Of a DNA stretch of 64,000 nt, positions 1 to 10,432 are shown in pieces. Within the stretch, counting starts at the first letter, position 1. Each line of letters opens with the position of its first letter. The notes under the pieces are model-generated. The model was not told the DNA's origin, ran no database searches, and saw only the letters and a list, made by a program, of their open reading frames with translations. The position numbers and the translations under genes were made by a program. Source of the stretch: Avibacterium gallinarum (GTDB lineage Bacteria > Pseudomonadota > Gammaproteobacteria > Enterobacterales > Pasteurellaceae); assembly GCF_002921135.1 (NCBI RefSeq), contig NZ_PQVJ01000006.1, positions 124,001-188,000 of the forward strand. The letters are read 5' to 3'.

Positions 1-723
1 TTCGCGTACGGTTTGCTCAATCACGCGCGGGCCAGCAAAGCCAATTAAGGCTTTAGGTTCAGCAATATTAATATCGCCAAGCATAGCAAAACTTGCCGAA
101 ACCCCACCAAGGGTTGGATCCGTTAGCACAGAAATAAAGGGTACGCCTTTTTCACGCATTCTTGCCAAAACTGCACTGGTTTTTGCCATTTGCATTAACG
201 AAATCAATGCTTCTTGCATACGTGCGCCACCACTGGCTGAAAAACAGACAAAAGGACAATTGTCTTCAATGGCTTTTTCCGCTGCTTTAACAAATTTTGC
301 CCCAACCACAGCGCCCATTGAACCACCCATAAAACTAAAGTTAGACGCCGCAGCAACCACAGGCATACCATATAACGTACCTGCCATTGCGATTAACGCA
401 TCTTTTTCGCCTGTTTCTTTCTGTGCTGCGGTTAAACGATCTTTATATTTTTTTAAGTCTTTGAATTTTAAGATGTCTTTTGGCTCAAGATCTGCGGCAA
501 TTTCCACCGCACTTTCTTTATCTAATAAAGCTAATAAACGTGTACGCGCATCAATACGCATATGGTGTCCACATTTTGGACAAACTTCTAAATTACGCGT
601 TAATTCATCACGATATAATACTTGTCCGCAAGAGGTACATTTTGTCCAAACCCCTTCTGGCACGTTGGCCTTGCGTGTGTTTGATGCCGTATTCTTACTA
701 AAAATTCGATCAATCCAGCTCAT
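1..723 (-). CDS. accD: Acetyl-CoA carboxylase carboxyltransferase beta subunit, 3' end cut by window edge
   Basis: Beta half of the carboxyltransferase that moves CO2 from biotin to acetyl-CoA to form malonyl-CoA, the first step of fatty acid synthesis; it works in the cytoplasm with AccA. The visible 241 residues start MSWIDRIF. They carry the N-terminal four-cysteine zinc ribbon (C29, C32, C48, C51) and then the crotonase-like core with a FMGGSMG loop and a SGGARMQE motif. E. coli AccD has about 304 residues, so roughly the last 60 lie outside the window. It lies 74 bp downstream of truA on the same strand, matching the truA-(dedA)-accD order of enteric bacteria without dedA. Identity is certain from the sequence; only the C-terminus is unseen. 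Confidence 0.96.
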   Translation of the reverse strand, partial: MSWIDRIFSKNTASNTRKANVPEGVWTKCTSCGQVLYRDELTRNLEVCPKCGHHMRIDARTRLLALLDKESAVEIAADLEPKDILKFKDLKKYKDRLTAAQKETGEKDALIAMAGTLYGMPVVAAASNFSFMGGSMGAVVGAKFVKAAEKAIEDNCPFVCFSASGGARMQEALISLMQMAKTSAVLARMREKGVPFISVLTDPTLGGVSASFAMLGDINIAEPKALIGFAGPRVIEQTVRE

Positions 724-797
724 TTTAACCCTTTCTTATTCATAAAAAATTCTGCTTATTACACCATAATTTGCACTAAGATTCTAGCTTTTAAACG

Positions 798-1589
798 CTA
801 TAACTGATCGGACAAATAAAGTGGCCCAAGTGCATTTTGCGGAATGGCAAATTGTTCAGGATAATGCACTTGCACTAAATAAAGCCCTTCTGGTTTGGCG
901 GTGGGCGCAGCCAACTTGCGATCTTTTTGCGCAAGCAGCCAGCTTATCCACTCCACAGGCTGACGCCCTGCTCCCACTTCCATTAAGCTGCCTACAATAT
1001 TTCGCACCATATGATGCACAAAGGCATTGGCTTGAATATCCACAATAATGTATTTTCCTTGTCTAATCACGTTCAAATGATGCACATTTCTCCAAGGCGT
1101 ATTGGATTGACATTGTGCCGCACGGAAAGAAGAAAAATCATTTTCGCCCAACAATGCCTGCCCTGCTTGGTGCATTAATGCGTGATCTAATGGCTGATGA
1201 TAATGGGTAACCCCTTCTGGCAAAATCGCCGAACGCAATTTATTGTTATAAATTACATAGCGGTAACGGCGTGCGGTAGCACTAAAACGCGCGTGAAAAT
1301 CCTCATCAACCTGCTTTGCCCAAGACACCGCAATATCATCGGGCAAATTGGCGTTTACCCCAAAACTCCACGCACTTTCTGCACGAATGGCGCTGGTTTC
1401 AAAATGCACCACCTGCCCTGTTGCGTGTACGCCAGAATCCGTCCGCCCTGCGCAGAAAATTTGACAGTCTTCATTCGCCACAAAAGAAATGGCTTTTTCC
1501 AACCGCTCTTGCACGCTGGCAACACTCTCCTGCCGTTGCCAGCCAAAATAATGCTTGCCGTTATATTCAATGCCAAGCGCAATTTTCAT
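798..1589 (-). CDS. truA: tRNA pseudouridine(38-40) synthase TruA
   Basis: Converts uridines 38, 39 and 40 in the anticodon stem-loop of many tRNAs to pseudouridine. The 263 residues match the family length. The N-terminus reads [11 protein letters not shown] and the catalytic aspartate is D51 in the motif [13 protein letters not shown]. The conserved [17 protein letters not shown] stretch is in the second half. No upstream gene on this strand is close, since the divergent patatin gene begins about 110 bp away, so truA probably carries the promoter for itself and accD. No oddities seen. Confidence 0.97.
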   Translation of the reverse strand: MKIALGIEYNGKHYFGWQRQESVASVQERLEKAISFVANEDCQIFCAGRTDSGVHATGQVVHFETSAIRAESAWSFGVNANLPDDIAVSWAKQVDEDFHARFSATARRYRYVIYNNKLRSAILPEGVTHYHQPLDHALMHQAGQALLGENDFSSFRAAQCQSNTPWRNVHHLNVIRQGKYIIVDIQANAFVHHMVRNIVGSLMEVGAGRQPVEWISWLLAQKDRKLAAPTAKPEGLYLVQVHYPEQFAIPQNALGPLYLSDQL

Positions 1590-1696
1590 TTTTCTATCCT
1601 AATTTCATCTAATGGGCTGGCATTATAAAGTAAATTTATTGCTTGATGAACCCTAACCAAGTGTTATCATACAGCCTTTGTATTTCAAAGGGTGTG

Positions 1697-2542
1697 ATGA
1701 TGAAAGTTGGATTAGTGTTAGAAGGTGGTGCGATGCGTGGAATGTTCACGGCTGGCGTGCTTGATGTATTTCTTAAAGAAAATGTGCATATTGACGGCAT
1801 TGTGAGCGTGTCGGCTGGCGCGCTATTTGGTGTGAATTATCCTTCTAAACAAGCGGGGCGTGTTATTCGCTATAACCTAAAATACTTGAATGATAAGCGC
1901 TATCTTGGCTTTACTAGCCTATTTACCACAGGCAATATTGTTAATAAGGATTTCGCTTTTTATCAAGTGCCATTCACCCTTGATCCCTTTGATAACGAAG
2001 CGTTCAAACAAGCCGATACCGATTTCTACGCCACGCTCACCAATATTGAAACAGGGCAAGCGGAATATGTAAAAATCACCGACCCTTTTGCCCAGATGGA
2101 AACCTTACGCGCCACTTCCGCAATGCCTTTTGTTTCGCAATATGTTGAAATTAATGGTAAAAAATATTTAGATGGCGGAATTGCCGACAGTATTCCATTG
2201 GATTTTTGTCAACACTTAGGTTACGAAAAAATTATCGTCATTTTGACCCGCACTTTAGATTATCGCAAAAAACCGTCAGCAAAATGGCTGATTAATTGGT
2301 TCTACCGCAAATACCCACGCCTTGCCGAAAAGCTTATTCAACGTGCGGAAGACTATAATCAACAAATCGAGAAAATTATTAAGCTGGAACAGGAAGGGAA
2401 AATTTTCGTCATTCGTCCACCGCAAGATCTGCACATCAAACGCATTGAAAAAGATCCGCGAAAAATTCAGGCGATGTATGAATTAGGGCTGAATGAAGCA
2501 GAAAAACAAATGGATAGTCTTAAAGGCTATCTTAAAAAATAA
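1697..2542 (+). CDS. Patatin-like phospholipase family protein (YjjU/RssA type)
   Basis: Predicted serine acyl hydrolase of the bacterial patatin family. I chose the start MMKVGLVLEGGAMRG at 1697, which gives 281 residues; a longer frame opens at 1643 but adds 18 unconserved residues. The glycine-rich oxyanion loop is GGAMRG (residues 10-15). The nucleophile is S39 in SVSAG, where the usual first glycine of GxSxG is a serine. The catalytic aspartate is D159 in LDGG. The C-terminal third is basic, as in the YjjU-like subgroup. The true substrate is unknown. It stands alone, divergent from truA and convergent with smrB. No signal peptide is visible, so it is probably cytoplasmic. Confidence 0.85.
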   Translation: MMKVGLVLEGGAMRGMFTAGVLDVFLKENVHIDGIVSVSAGALFGVNYPSKQAGRVIRYNLKYLNDKRYLGFTSLFTTGNIVNKDFAFYQVPFTLDPFDNEAFKQADTDFYATLTNIETGQAEYVKITDPFAQMETLRATSAMPFVSQYVEINGKKYLDGGIADSIPLDFCQHLGYEKIIVILTRTLDYRKKPSAKWLINWFYRKYPRLAEKLIQRAEDYNQQIEKIIKLEQEGKIFVIRPPQDLHIKRIEKDPRKIQAMYELGLNEAEKQMDSLKGYLKK

Positions 2543-2570
2543 AAAACAGCGTCCTTACAACAAGAACGCT
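2541..2570 (-). terminator. Rho-independent terminator of smrB
   Basis: On the minus strand a 9-bp stem (2548-2556 with 2562-2570, one G-T pair) and a 5-nt loop are followed by a T6 run. The stem touches the stop codon of the alternative longer smrB frame, which supports that frame as the native one. Confidence 0.75.
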
Positions 2571-2585
2571 ACACATCAAGCAAAA

Positions 2586-3071
2586 TTAAAATTGCTGCTT
2601 CCCCCCCCATTCTTTTGGTGCTTGATGTAAGGCTCGAACACGGGGGTGCTGCACAAGCCAACAAGGGATTTGGCGTTTCAACGTATAAGTTCCATAGCCT
2701 GTCATAATGCTTGCACAATAGATATGCTCTTTTTCACAAGCTTGAATTAGCGCCGCCAGCTCTAATTTCGCTTTCTCTCGGGTTAAACCGTGCAAATCCA
2801 AAAATAGCTCTGGAGAAAAATCACCACGGCGTAATTGCTTAAGCAGATAGGAATCCTCCCCCTCGCGTAAATATTTCACCGCCCCCTCTTCATTCAACAA
2901 AGGCTCATATTCGTCAGAAAAAAAGAACAAGGTATCTTCCCTTTCACGTTGCTCACGCTGCTCTTGTTTTTGTTTATTTTTTCTATAACCTGGCACAAAT
3001 TCATTTTGCTTTAAAGGCGTAGCCCCTCGCACCGCATCACGAAACAATGCCATATCTTCATCGTTTAGCAT
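2586..3071 (-). CDS. smrB: Ribosome rescue endonuclease SmrB, C-terminus altered by a G8-tract frameshift
   Basis: SmrB cleaves mRNA between collided ribosomes, which gives tmRNA or other rescue factors an end to act on; ssrA lies in this same window. The 161 residues have a charged N-terminal ribosome-binding region and a Smr domain with DLHG (D92-G95) and TGYG (124-127), the latter in the place of the usual HGxG. The frame ends in EWGGKQQF right after a run of eight C on the + strand (2601-2608). Adding one base to that run changes the end to EWGGEAAILILLDV, the hydrophobic strand expected in this family, with a stop at 2569-2571 beside the terminator stem. So this copy is either frameshifted, phase-variable or affected by a sequencing error. 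The core active site is intact. Confidence 0.88.
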   Translation of the reverse strand: MLNDEDMALFRDAVRGATPLKQNEFVPGYRKNKQKQEQREQREREDTLFFFSDEYEPLLNEEGAVKYLREGEDSYLLKQLRRGDFSPELFLDLHGLTREKAKLELAALIQACEKEHIYCASIMTGYGTYTLKRQIPCWLVQHPRVRALHQAPKEWGGKQQF

Positions 3072-3172
3072 ATTTATTACTATAAACTTAGTTCCACAAT
3101 ACCTACAATTCTATCATAGAACTAGTTTCATTATTTCATTACGATAGAATCTCTTTACATTTGATTGAATTT

Positions 3173-3748
3173 CTACTCACCCCAGCGTTGGAATAAATCT
3201 TGTTCTAGCGCAATGCCAAATTGATCACAAAGGCGGTTGATGCTTTGGTTGATAATATCATCAATACTTTCAGGACGATGATAAAAGGCTGGCATTAAGG
3301 GCATTATGGTGGCGCCAATTTCTGCGGCTTGGGTCATCAAGCGTAAATGGCCTAAATGTAGCGGGGTTTCGCGTACGCAAAGAAAAAGCGGTTTGCGCTC
3401 TTTTAAACACACGTCTGCGGCACGAGTGATGAGATCATCGGTGTAACTGTGCGCAATGCCTGATAAGGTTTTGATTGAGCAAGGCAGAATCACCATTCCC
3501 AAAGTGCGGTAAGATCCCGAAGAAATTGCTGCGCCAATATCGCGCACATCATAGGTTTGATCCGCCAAGGCGCGCACTTGTTGAACGCTGTAATCCGTTT
3601 CTGCGCCCAAGGTTTGCTTGGCGGCGTTGCTGATAATTAAGTGGGTTTCAAGATCAGGGACGTTTTTCAATACTTCCAATAAACGTATCGCGTAAATCGC
3701 CCCTGAAGCGCCTGTGATGGCAATAATTAAACGTTGTTTGCTCATCAT
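3173..3748 (-). CDS. ubiX: Flavin prenyltransferase UbiX
   Basis: Makes prenylated FMN from FMN and dimethylallyl phosphate, the cofactor that UbiD needs to decarboxylate the ubiquinone precursor. The protein has 191 residues, with the N-terminal Rossmann motif ITGASGAIYAIRLLE, the flavin-binding SSGSYRT region and the conserved PCSIKTLSGIAH stretch. It is the last gene of cvpA-purF-ubiX; its ATG overlaps the purF stop by one base (TAATG), so the two are translationally coupled. A second ATG lies one codon downstream. The same order cvpA-purF-ubiX occurs in E. coli. Confidence 0.96.
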   Translation of the reverse strand: MMSKQRLIIAITGASGAIYAIRLLEVLKNVPDLETHLIISNAAKQTLGAETDYSVQQVRALADQTYDVRDIGAAISSGSYRTLGMVILPCSIKTLSGIAHSYTDDLITRAADVCLKERKPLFLCVRETPLHLGHLRLMTQAAEIGATIMPLMPAFYHRPESIDDIINQSINRLCDQFGIALEQDLFQRWGE

Positions 3749-5259
3749 TAGCTCTCGTTGTGCATTTCAAGATTGGTCGCGTCTTTCTCACGCTTTTTCT
3801 TGGCACTATCATTGCGTAAATCGGCAATATGATCAAGATATTCGGGCGTAATGTCCCCTGTAACATATTTTCCAGTGAACACTGAGCAATCAAAATCTTT
3901 AATCGCAGGATTTTCTTGCTGAACAGATTGAGTAAGTGCATCAAGATCTTGGAAAATCAATTTATCCACACCTATGAGTTTGGCAATTTCGTCCACTTCT
4001 CGTCCATAAGCAATGAGTTCGTGTTTTGTTGGCATATCAATGCCGTACACATTTGGATAACGAATTTCTGGTGCCGCTGAGGCAAAATAGATTTTTTTCG
4101 CCCCCGCAGCACGTGCCATATCCACAATTTGCTCTGAGGTTGTACCGCGTACAATGGAATCGTCCACTAATAGCACATTTTTACCTTTAAACTCAGAAGA
4201 AATGGTATTCAGTTTACGGCGTACTGCACTCACACGCTGCGTTTGCCCCGGCATAATAAAAGTGCGCCCTACATAGCGATTTTTCACAAAGCCTTGGCGA
4301 TAAGGCTTGTTCAAAATATGGGCGATTTGTAAGGCAATATCATTGGAGGTTTCAGGCACAGGGATTACCACATCAATGTCTAAATCTGACCATTCACGGG
4401 CAATTTTTTCGCCTAAATATTTCCCCATATGCACGCGTGCGGCATAGACAGAAACGCCATCAATATAGGAATCTGGACGGGCAAAATAAACATACTCAAA
4501 AATGCACGGCGTTAATTTTGGATTATCCGCGCATTGTTGTGCATAAAATTTGCCGTCAAAGGTGATATAAACCGCTTCGCCTGGTTGAATATCGCGTACA
4601 AATTCAAAGCCTACTACATCAAGTGCGGTGCTTTCTGACGCAAAAATATATTCTGTTTTACCATTTTCTTCTCGCTTTCCTAACACCAAAGGGCGGATAC
4701 CATTAGGATCGCGAAACGCCACCATTCCGTGTCCGATAATCATTGCCACGCAGGCATAAGCGCCTCGAATATCATTGTGTGTTGCCTTAATGGCGTGGAA
4801 AATGTCTTCAGGCGAAAGATGTTGGGTATAAATATGATCCAGATGATAAGCAAGAATATTGAGCAAAATCTCTGAATCAGAATTGGTATTAACGTGGCGG
4901 CGAGCGCGTTCGTATAAGGTTTTTTTCAGCTGTTCAGAATTGGTTAAATTGCCGTTATGCACAAGGGTTAAGCCATAAGGCGAGTTCACATAAAAAGGCT
5001 GTGCTTCAGAAACGCTGGAGCTACCTGCTGTCGGGTAACGAACGTGTCCAATACCAGCATTACCTTGCAAACGTAGCATATGTACTTGCTGGAAAACATC
5101 GCTCACCAGCCCATTTGCCTTGCGTAAGCGGAAGCGATTTTCATCGTCAATGGTAACGATTCCCGCTGCATCTTGCCCGCGATGTTGCAACACCGTTAAA
5201 GCATTATAAATAGACTGATTCACTGGATTATGTCCAATTATGCCGACAATACCACACAT
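3748..5259 (-). CDS. purF: Amidophosphoribosyltransferase
   Basis: First committed enzyme of purine synthesis: it transfers the glutamine amide to PRPP, forming phosphoribosylamine. The 503 residues start MCGIVGI, so cleavage of Met exposes the Cys2 nucleophile of the class II glutaminase domain. RGQDAAG follows at about residues 27-33. The C-terminal phosphoribosyltransferase domain carries the PRPP loop [16 protein letters not shown]. It lies 12 bp after cvpA in a PurR-regulated operon (box at 5828-5843). A DNA uptake sequence lies inside the gene at 4621-4629. Confidence 0.98.
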   Translation of the reverse strand: MCGIVGIIGHNPVNQSIYNALTVLQHRGQDAAGIVTIDDENRFRLRKANGLVSDVFQQVHMLRLQGNAGIGHVRYPTAGSSSVSEAQPFYVNSPYGLTLVHNGNLTNSEQLKKTLYERARRHVNTNSDSEILLNILAYHLDHIYTQHLSPEDIFHAIKATHNDIRGAYACVAMIIGHGMVAFRDPNGIRPLVLGKREENGKTEYIFASESTALDVVGFEFVRDIQPGEAVYITFDGKFYAQQCADNPKLTPCIFEYVYFARPDSYIDGVSVYAARVHMGKYLGEKIAREWSDLDIDVVIPVPETSNDIALQIAHILNKPYRQGFVKNRYVGRTFIMPGQTQRVSAVRRKLNTISSEFKGKNVLLVDDSIVRGTTSEQIVDMARAAGAKKIYFASAAPEIRYPNVYGIDMPTKHELIAYGREVDEIAKLIGVDKLIFQDLDALTQSVQQENPAIKDFDCSVFTGKYVTGDITPEYLDHIADLRNDSAKKKREKDATNLEMHNES

Positions 5260-5271
5260 TCGTGTTATCCC

Positions 5272-5772
5272 CTATTGAGTTAATGTTGAATTTAATAAAC
5301 TGGAATTTTCCTGAATTTTTTGGAAGAACCATTCCACGATAAAACCAAAGTGCGGGATTAATTTTGATTCTTTCCACACTTCACTTTGGCTAAAGTTGGT
5401 AAAGGTATCTACGAAAAATAATAAGGCAGCGACAATTAGCACGCCACGCAATAAACCGAAACAGCCACCTAACACGCGATCAGTGCCTGATAAACCTGTT
5501 TTATCGACCAGTTGGCTGACTAAATAATTCACAATCGCGCCAATAATTAAGGTGGCAATAAATAAGATGGCAATGGCGGCGCCGTTACGAATATATCCTG
5601 ATTCAATTTGAGTTAAAAAGTTGGCGACATAGGGATAAAAATGATTTGCCACCAAAAAGGCAACGACCCAGCTTGCAAGGGACATCACCTCACGCACGAA
5701 ACCACGCAAAAGGCTGACAATAATGGAAAACGCAATAATTCCGATAATGATAAAATCTAAATAATTGTTCAC
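5272..5772 (-). CDS. cvpA: CvpA family inner membrane protein
   Basis: Inner membrane protein named for colicin V production; its molecular role is still not well defined, though it is linked to envelope stress tolerance. The 166 residues contain four hydrophobic segments (about residues 5-22, 30-48, 62-85 and 102-125). It is the first gene of the operon with purF and ubiX, and the PurR operator lies about 60-70 bp upstream of its start. The conserved placement before purF is the main support for the symbol. Confidence 0.93.
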   Translation of the reverse strand: MNNYLDFIIIGIIAFSIIVSLLRGFVREVMSLASWVVAFLVANHFYPYVANFLTQIESGYIRNGAAIAILFIATLIIGAIVNYLVSQLVDKTGLSGTDRVLGGCFGLLRGVLIVAALLFFVDTFTNFSQSEVWKESKLIPHFGFIVEWFFQKIQENSSLLNSTLTQ

Positions 5773-5827
5773 GAAAATAATCTCTACAAAATATAGGATA
5801 TTTATGACCGCCGTATTCTAACAAAAA

Positions 5828-5843
5828 ACGAAAACGTTTGCGT
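5828..5843 (-). promoter_or_regulatory. PurR operator of cvpA-purF-ubiX
   Basis: Read on the minus strand the site is ACGCAAACGTTTTCGT, a full match to the known PurR box. A possible -10 box, TAGAAT, lies just downstream at about 5815-5820, so a bound repressor would block the promoter. PurR itself is not in the window. Confidence 0.85.
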
Positions 5844-5936
5844 AGCATTATTTGCAGTTTTTTATCCTAAGGGTTAAAAAGTGGCGTACTATATCACTCG
5901 CTCTTGGTAGGATCAACAAAGCACGCATTAAGAAAA

Positions 5937-6377
5937 TTATAAGGATTGCCAAAAGTCTACGGGCAGTTTTTGCTCGGCTTTTTTTAATACTGATGCCAAA
6001 TCTTGATAAGTGGGATTGTCTGGCACATTAACACCACTACCCGCTTTTTCCAATTGCTGACAAATTTGCGAAAATTGCACCGCACTTTGTGGTGGTAATG
6101 GAGTTTGCGCGCGTTTGCCAAGCCAATAAAGCCCTTGCAAAGGTAAACATAAGGAAAAAAGTGCGGTTAAAATGGTCGCGGCTAAGGCCACCATATCCCC
6201 TTTGGCATAAATTTGTTGCCACACTAACGCAAACACCGCCAGAAATGGCATCAGTTTTTGCGAAAACTGGGTGGCTTTGATAACGCGGTTTTCGGGAAAA
6301 ATCATTCCTAATTTCGGGATTAACGGCCAAGTATTGAGATATTGTTGACCTTGTTGAAGTGCGGTGAAAAATTTCAT
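5937..6377 (-). CDS. yfbV: UPF0208 membrane protein, YfbV family
   Basis: Small inner membrane protein linked in E. coli to restraint of the Ter macrodomain. The 146 residues have two hydrophobic segments (about 44-62 and 68-88) and a C-terminal soluble part ending LPVDFWQSL. In E. coli yfbV lies next to ackA-pta and the same neighbourhood holds here, with yfbV divergent from ackA. Three DNA uptake sequences lie in this short gene (6079, 6159, 6357), one right after the start codon, an unusually high local density. Confidence 0.9.
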   Translation of the reverse strand: MKFFTALQQGQQYLNTWPLIPKLGMIFPENRVIKATQFSQKLMPFLAVFALVWQQIYAKGDMVALAATILTALFSLCLPLQGLYWLGKRAQTPLPPQSAVQFSQICQQLEKAGSGVNVPDNPTYQDLASVLKKAEQKLPVDFWQSL

Positions 6378-6655
6378 TATTTTCCTTGTTTATACTGAGT
6401 TATGCTGATCGGTAATCAATTTGCCCATTATAGCTCATTCTTTTCCTTTCCTTCTTCTTTACTTCAATTTTATTTTTTATAAAAAATTTTAATTTTTAAT
6501 CATTTTTTTGATAAATGTCGCATTTTTTCCACCTTGAGAATTTATTTTATTGAGTGAACAGTGTATCCTATACAGGATCTAACGACTTTTATATGTCGCT
6601 CCGTTTAGGCTATGTTAGACGGATTCCTTTTAACTTAATTAAAGATAGGTTACTT

Positions 6656-7858
6656 ATGTCTCAAAAATTAGTTCTCGTACTTAACTGCGGTAGTTCATCA
6701 CTTAAATTTTCTATTTTAGATCCTGTAACAGGTGAAGAAAAATTATCTGGTTTGGCAGAAGCATTTCATTTACCAGATGCGCGTATTAAGTGGAAATTAC
6801 ACGGCGAAAAAGGCAATGCAGAATTAGGTGCTGGTGCGGCACACAGTGAAGCCCTTGCATTTATTGTGAACAATATTTTCCCATTAGATCCATCATTAAA
6901 AGATGAGATTGTGGCAATTGGTCACCGTATTGTTCACGGTGGTGAGAAATTCACTTCTTCTGTAATCATCAATGATGAAGTTATTCAAGGGATTAAAGAC
7001 GCGATCCAATTTGCGCCATTACACAACCCTGCGCACTTAATCGGTATTGAAGAAGCGTTCAAAATGTTCCCGCACTTAAAAGATAAAAACGTGGCGGTGT
7101 TTGATACAGCATTCCATACCACAATGCCTGAAGAAGCGTTCTTATACGCTATTCCTTATTCTTTATATAAAGATCACGGTGTTCGCCGCTACGGTGCGCA
7201 CGGTACAAGCCATTTCTATGTAAGCCAACAAGCGGCTGAGCGTTTAAATGTGCCTGCGGATCAAGTGAATGTAATCACTTGTCACTTAGGTAACGGTGCA
7301 TCAGTAGCTGCCGTTCGTCACGGTAAATGTATTGATACATCAATGGGCTTAACCCCATTAGAAGGCTTAGTAATGGGTACACGTTCTGGTGATTTAGATC
7401 CTGCAATCATTTTCTACCTACACGATAACCTAGGTATGAGCGTTGAAGAAATCAACACCCTATTAACCAAAAAATCAGGTTTATTAGGTTTAACCGAAGT
7501 AACCAGCGACTGTCGTTATGCAGAAGATAACTATGATGCAGAAGCCGCAGCAAAACGTGCATTAGATGTATTCTGCTACCGTTTAGCAAAATATATCGGT
7601 TCGTATATGGCGGTTATCGGTGAGCGTTTAGATGCTATCGTGTTCACTGGTGGTATTGGTGAAAACTCAGGACTTGTTCGTGAAAAAACCTTAGAGCATT
7701 TAAAACTCTTCGGCTATAAACTAGATAACGACAAAAACCTTGCAGCACGTTTCGGTAACGAAGGCGTGATCACCGCAGATAACACCCCTGTTGCAATGGT
7801 TATCCCAACAAACGAAGAATTAGTAATCGCACAAGATACTGCAAAACTTTGTAGCTAA
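6656..7858 (+). CDS. ackA: Acetate kinase
   Basis: Transfers phosphate from acetyl phosphate to ADP, giving acetate and ATP in overflow and anaerobic metabolism. I chose the start [18 protein letters not shown] at 6656, preceded by an AAAGATAGG ribosome site, giving 400 residues, the family norm. A longer open frame from 6554 adds an unconserved leader. The N-terminal phosphate-binding motif NCGSSSLKF, the [11 protein letters not shown] loop, and the FTGGIGENS motif of the acetokinase/actin fold are all present. The next gene, pta, runs the same way but a terminator lies between them. Confidence 0.98.
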   Translation: MSQKLVLVLNCGSSSLKFSILDPVTGEEKLSGLAEAFHLPDARIKWKLHGEKGNAELGAGAAHSEALAFIVNNIFPLDPSLKDEIVAIGHRIVHGGEKFTSSVIINDEVIQGIKDAIQFAPLHNPAHLIGIEEAFKMFPHLKDKNVAVFDTAFHTTMPEEAFLYAIPYSLYKDHGVRRYGAHGTSHFYVSQQAAERLNVPADQVNVITCHLGNGASVAAVRHGKCIDTSMGLTPLEGLVMGTRSGDLDPAIIFYLHDNLGMSVEEINTLLTKKSGLLGLTEVTSDCRYAEDNYDAEAAAKRALDVFCYRLAKYIGSYMAVIGERLDAIVFTGGIGENSGLVREKTLEHLKLFGYKLDNDKNLAARFGNEGVITADNTPVAMVIPTNEELVIAQDTAKLCS

Positions 7859-7870
7859 TTTTATAAACAG

Positions 7871-7900
7871 ACTGCCGAATTATTCGGCAGTTTCTTTTTC
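7871..7900 (+). terminator. Intrinsic terminator between ackA and pta
   Basis: Perfect 9-bp stem ACTGCCGAA/TTCGGCAGT (7871-7879 with 7883-7891), a 3-nt loop, then TTCTTTTTC. It should partly uncouple pta expression from ackA. Confidence 0.85.
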
Positions 7901-7923
7901 ATCATTTAACCTGAAGGTTTATT

Positions 7924-10062
7924 ATGTCTCGCACAATTATTCTTATTCCTGTGAGTGCTGGCGTTGGTTTAACCAGTGTTAGCCTTGGTTTAATTCGTTC
8001 GCTTGAAGAAAAAGGCGCGAAAATTGGTTTTATGAAACCCATTTCACAACCAAATACTGGCGAAGATAAACTTGATCGCAGCACTTCTATCGTTCGTACT
8101 AGCACTTCTATTGAAACCGCTGAGCCATTTATGCTAAGCGTGGCGGAAAGCTTAATCGGACAAAATCAATCTGATGTTTTATTAGAGAAAATTGTTGAAA
8201 ATCACCAACAATTAGCTAAAAACAATGAAATTATCATTGTTGAAGGTTTAATTCCAACGCGCAAACATAGCTATGCTAACAGCATTAACTATGAAATTGC
8301 CCAAGCGCTAGATGCAGAAATCATTTTGGTTGCTGCCCCTTCAACAGAAACACCAGCGCAGCTGAAAGAGCGTGTAGAAGCCGCTGCTTCACAATTTGGT
8401 GGTAAAAATAACAAAAACTTACTGGGTGTGGTTATCAACAAATTCAATGCACCGATTGATGAATCTGGCCGTACTCGCCCTGATTTAAGTGAGATTTTTG
8501 ACGCTTATCAACATAGCCATAGCAACGTGGCTGAAGTGTATAAATTATTTGAAAAAAGTCCAATCAAAGTGCTTGCTTGTATTCCTTGGAATGCAGAACT
8601 TATCGCAACTCGCGTTATTGACTTAGTGAAACACTTAGGCGCAGCCATTATCAATGAGGGTGAAATCCAAACTCGCCGTATTCGTAGCATTACTTTCTGT
8701 GCAAGAAGCTTGCCAAATATGGTGGAACACTTCCGCAATGGTAGCTTGTTAGTGACTTCAGCAGATCGCCCTGATGTATTAGTTGCAGCTGCCCTTGCTG
8801 CAAGCAATGGCATTGAATTAGGTGGTTTACTTTTAACTGGCGGATACAAATTAGATAGCCAAATCAAAAAACTGTGCCAACCTGTTTTTGAAAGCACAGG
8901 ATTGCCAATTTTCCGCATTGAAGGCAACACTTGGCAAACTGCTCTGGCATTACAAAGCTTCAACCTTGAAGTGCCAGTCGATGATAAAGAGCGTATTGAA
9001 AGCATTAAACAATACACTAGCCAGCAATTTGATGCGGACTTTGTTAATTCAATCGTGGCTGAATCTTCTCGCCAACGCCGTTTATCGCCACCTGCGTTCC
9101 GTTTCCAATTAACCGAATTAGCACGCCAAGCGAAAAAACGCATTGTGTTGCCTGAAGGGGACGAGCCGCGTACCATCAAAGCTGCTGCCCTTTGTGCAGA
9201 ACGTGGTATTGCAGAATGTGTACTTTTAGCTAACCCTGCTGACGTTCAACGTGTGGCAGAAGCGCAAGGCGTACAATTAGGCAAAGGCATCACCATTATT
9301 GATCCAGCAAGCGTGCGTGAAAACTATGTGGCTCGTTTAGTCGAACTGCGTAAAAACAAAGGTATGACCGAAGCGCTTGCTCGTGAGCAACTAGAAGACA
9401 CCGTGGTACTTGGCACAATGATGTTAGAAGCCAACGAAGTTGATGGCTTGGTTTCAGGTGCGGTTCACACCACGGCGAACACCATTCGTCCGCCAATGCA
9501 AATTATCAAAACAGCACCGGGTAACTCCATTGTTTCTTCTATCTTCTTTATGTTATTGCCAGATCAAGTGCTTGTTTATGGTGACTGCGCAGTAAACCCA
9601 GATCCAACAGCAGAACAGCTTGCAGAAATCGCAATTCAATCGGCAGATTCTGCGAAAGCCTTTGGTATCGATCCAAAAGTGGCAATGATTTCCTACTCTA
9701 CGGGTACATCAGGTAGCGGTGCGGACGTTGAAAAAGTGAAAGAAGCAACGCGCCTTGCGCAAGAAAAACGCCCAGATCTTATCATTGACGGCCCATTACA
9801 ATATGATGCGGCAATTATGGAAGATGTGGCACGTTCTAAAGCGCCAAATTCACCAGTTGCTGGTAAAGCCACTGTATTCGTGTTCCCAGATCTGAATACA
9901 GGTAACACCACTTATAAAGCGGTACAACGCTCTGCGGATCTCGTTTCTATTGGCCCTATGCTACAAGGTATGCGTAAGCCAGTGAACGACCTTTCTCGCG
10001 GTGCATTAGTCGATGATATTGTGTACACCATTGCATTAACAGCAATCCAAGCAACACAATAA
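7924..10062 (+). CDS. pta: Phosphate acetyltransferase
   Basis: Converts acetyl-CoA and phosphate to acetyl phosphate, the substrate of AckA. At 712 residues it is the long gammaproteobacterial form. It has an N-terminal P-loop-like domain starting [27 protein letters not shown], a central DRTGG domain, and a C-terminal catalytic PTA/PTB domain (about residues 390-710) with the conserved [16 protein letters not shown] and GPLQYDAA stretches. It follows ackA by 65 bp, across a terminator. The ribosome site is a modest AAGG. Confidence 0.98.
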   Translation: MSRTIILIPVSAGVGLTSVSLGLIRSLEEKGAKIGFMKPISQPNTGEDKLDRSTSIVRTSTSIETAEPFMLSVAESLIGQNQSDVLLEKIVENHQQLAKNNEIIIVEGLIPTRKHSYANSINYEIAQALDAEIILVAAPSTETPAQLKERVEAAASQFGGKNNKNLLGVVINKFNAPIDESGRTRPDLSEIFDAYQHSHSNVAEVYKLFEKSPIKVLACIPWNAELIATRVIDLVKHLGAAIINEGEIQTRRIRSITFCARSLPNMVEHFRNGSLLVTSADRPDVLVAAALAASNGIELGGLLLTGGYKLDSQIKKLCQPVFESTGLPIFRIEGNTWQTALALQSFNLEVPVDDKERIESIKQYTSQQFDADFVNSIVAESSRQRRLSPPAFRFQLTELARQAKKRIVLPEGDEPRTIKAAALCAERGIAECVLLANPADVQRVAEAQGVQLGKGITIIDPASVRENYVARLVELRKNKGMTEALAREQLEDTVVLGTMMLEANEVDGLVSGAVHTTANTIRPPMQIIKTAPGNSIVSSIFFMLLPDQVLVYGDCAVNPDPTAEQLAEIAIQSADSAKAFGIDPKVAMISYSTGTSGSGADVEKVKEATRLAQEKRPDLIIDGPLQYDAAIMEDVARSKAPNSPVAGKATVFVFPDLNTGNTTYKAVQRSADLVSIGPMLQGMRKPVNDLSRGALVDDIVYTIALTAIQATQ

Positions 10063-10093
10063 CAAAAACTCAGAAAAAAACCGACCGCACTTT

Positions 10094-10140
10094 AAATCTG
10101 CGCTTTTCCCTTAAAAATAGCGGTTAAGCGCAGATTTTTT
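10094..10140 (+). terminator. Intrinsic terminator of pta
   Basis: Stem AAATCTGCGCTT with AAGCGCAGATTT, followed by a long T run. A DNA uptake core lies directly before it (10084-10092). Confidence 0.85.
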
Positions 10141-10432
10141 TACATCAAAATTTTCTATGAAAAAATGCATAGTGATGACAAAATCACCGCATTAAGCTAT
10201 AAAATTCACCACTTACAAAAGTTTCACTCTTTACATAAAATGACGATTCATTACTCAAAAAACATCTTTTCATTTAATTTCAATGAGTTAAATCTATCCA
10301 CTTAAATTTTTTCAAAATTAATACGTAAAAAAATGTAAATAGTAGTTTATTTTTCCACATTTTTGTTACAGACTATGCACCGCAAACGTGGGGTTTGTAT
10401 CTCATTATTGAATTATTTATTTAGGAGTAAAA

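Noticed and set aside
1643-1696. Longer N-terminus of the patatin-like gene
   Set aside because: The extra 18 residues lack family similarity; the glycine-rich loop fits the start at 1697.
3108-3150. ATTCTATC...GATAGAAT inverted repeat between smrB and ubiX
   Set aside because: AT-rich, long loop and no T run; not convincing as terminator or operator.
5773-6655. Search for an FNR/ArcA site before ackA
   Set aside because: Only AT-rich sequence and a short ATCCT-ATAC-AGGAT repeat (about 6562-6576) were seen; no site close to a consensus.
8508-9179. 223-codon open frame antisense to pta
   Set aside because: It lies wholly inside pta, has low-complexity Ser/Arg-rich translation and no ribosome site; a shadow frame.
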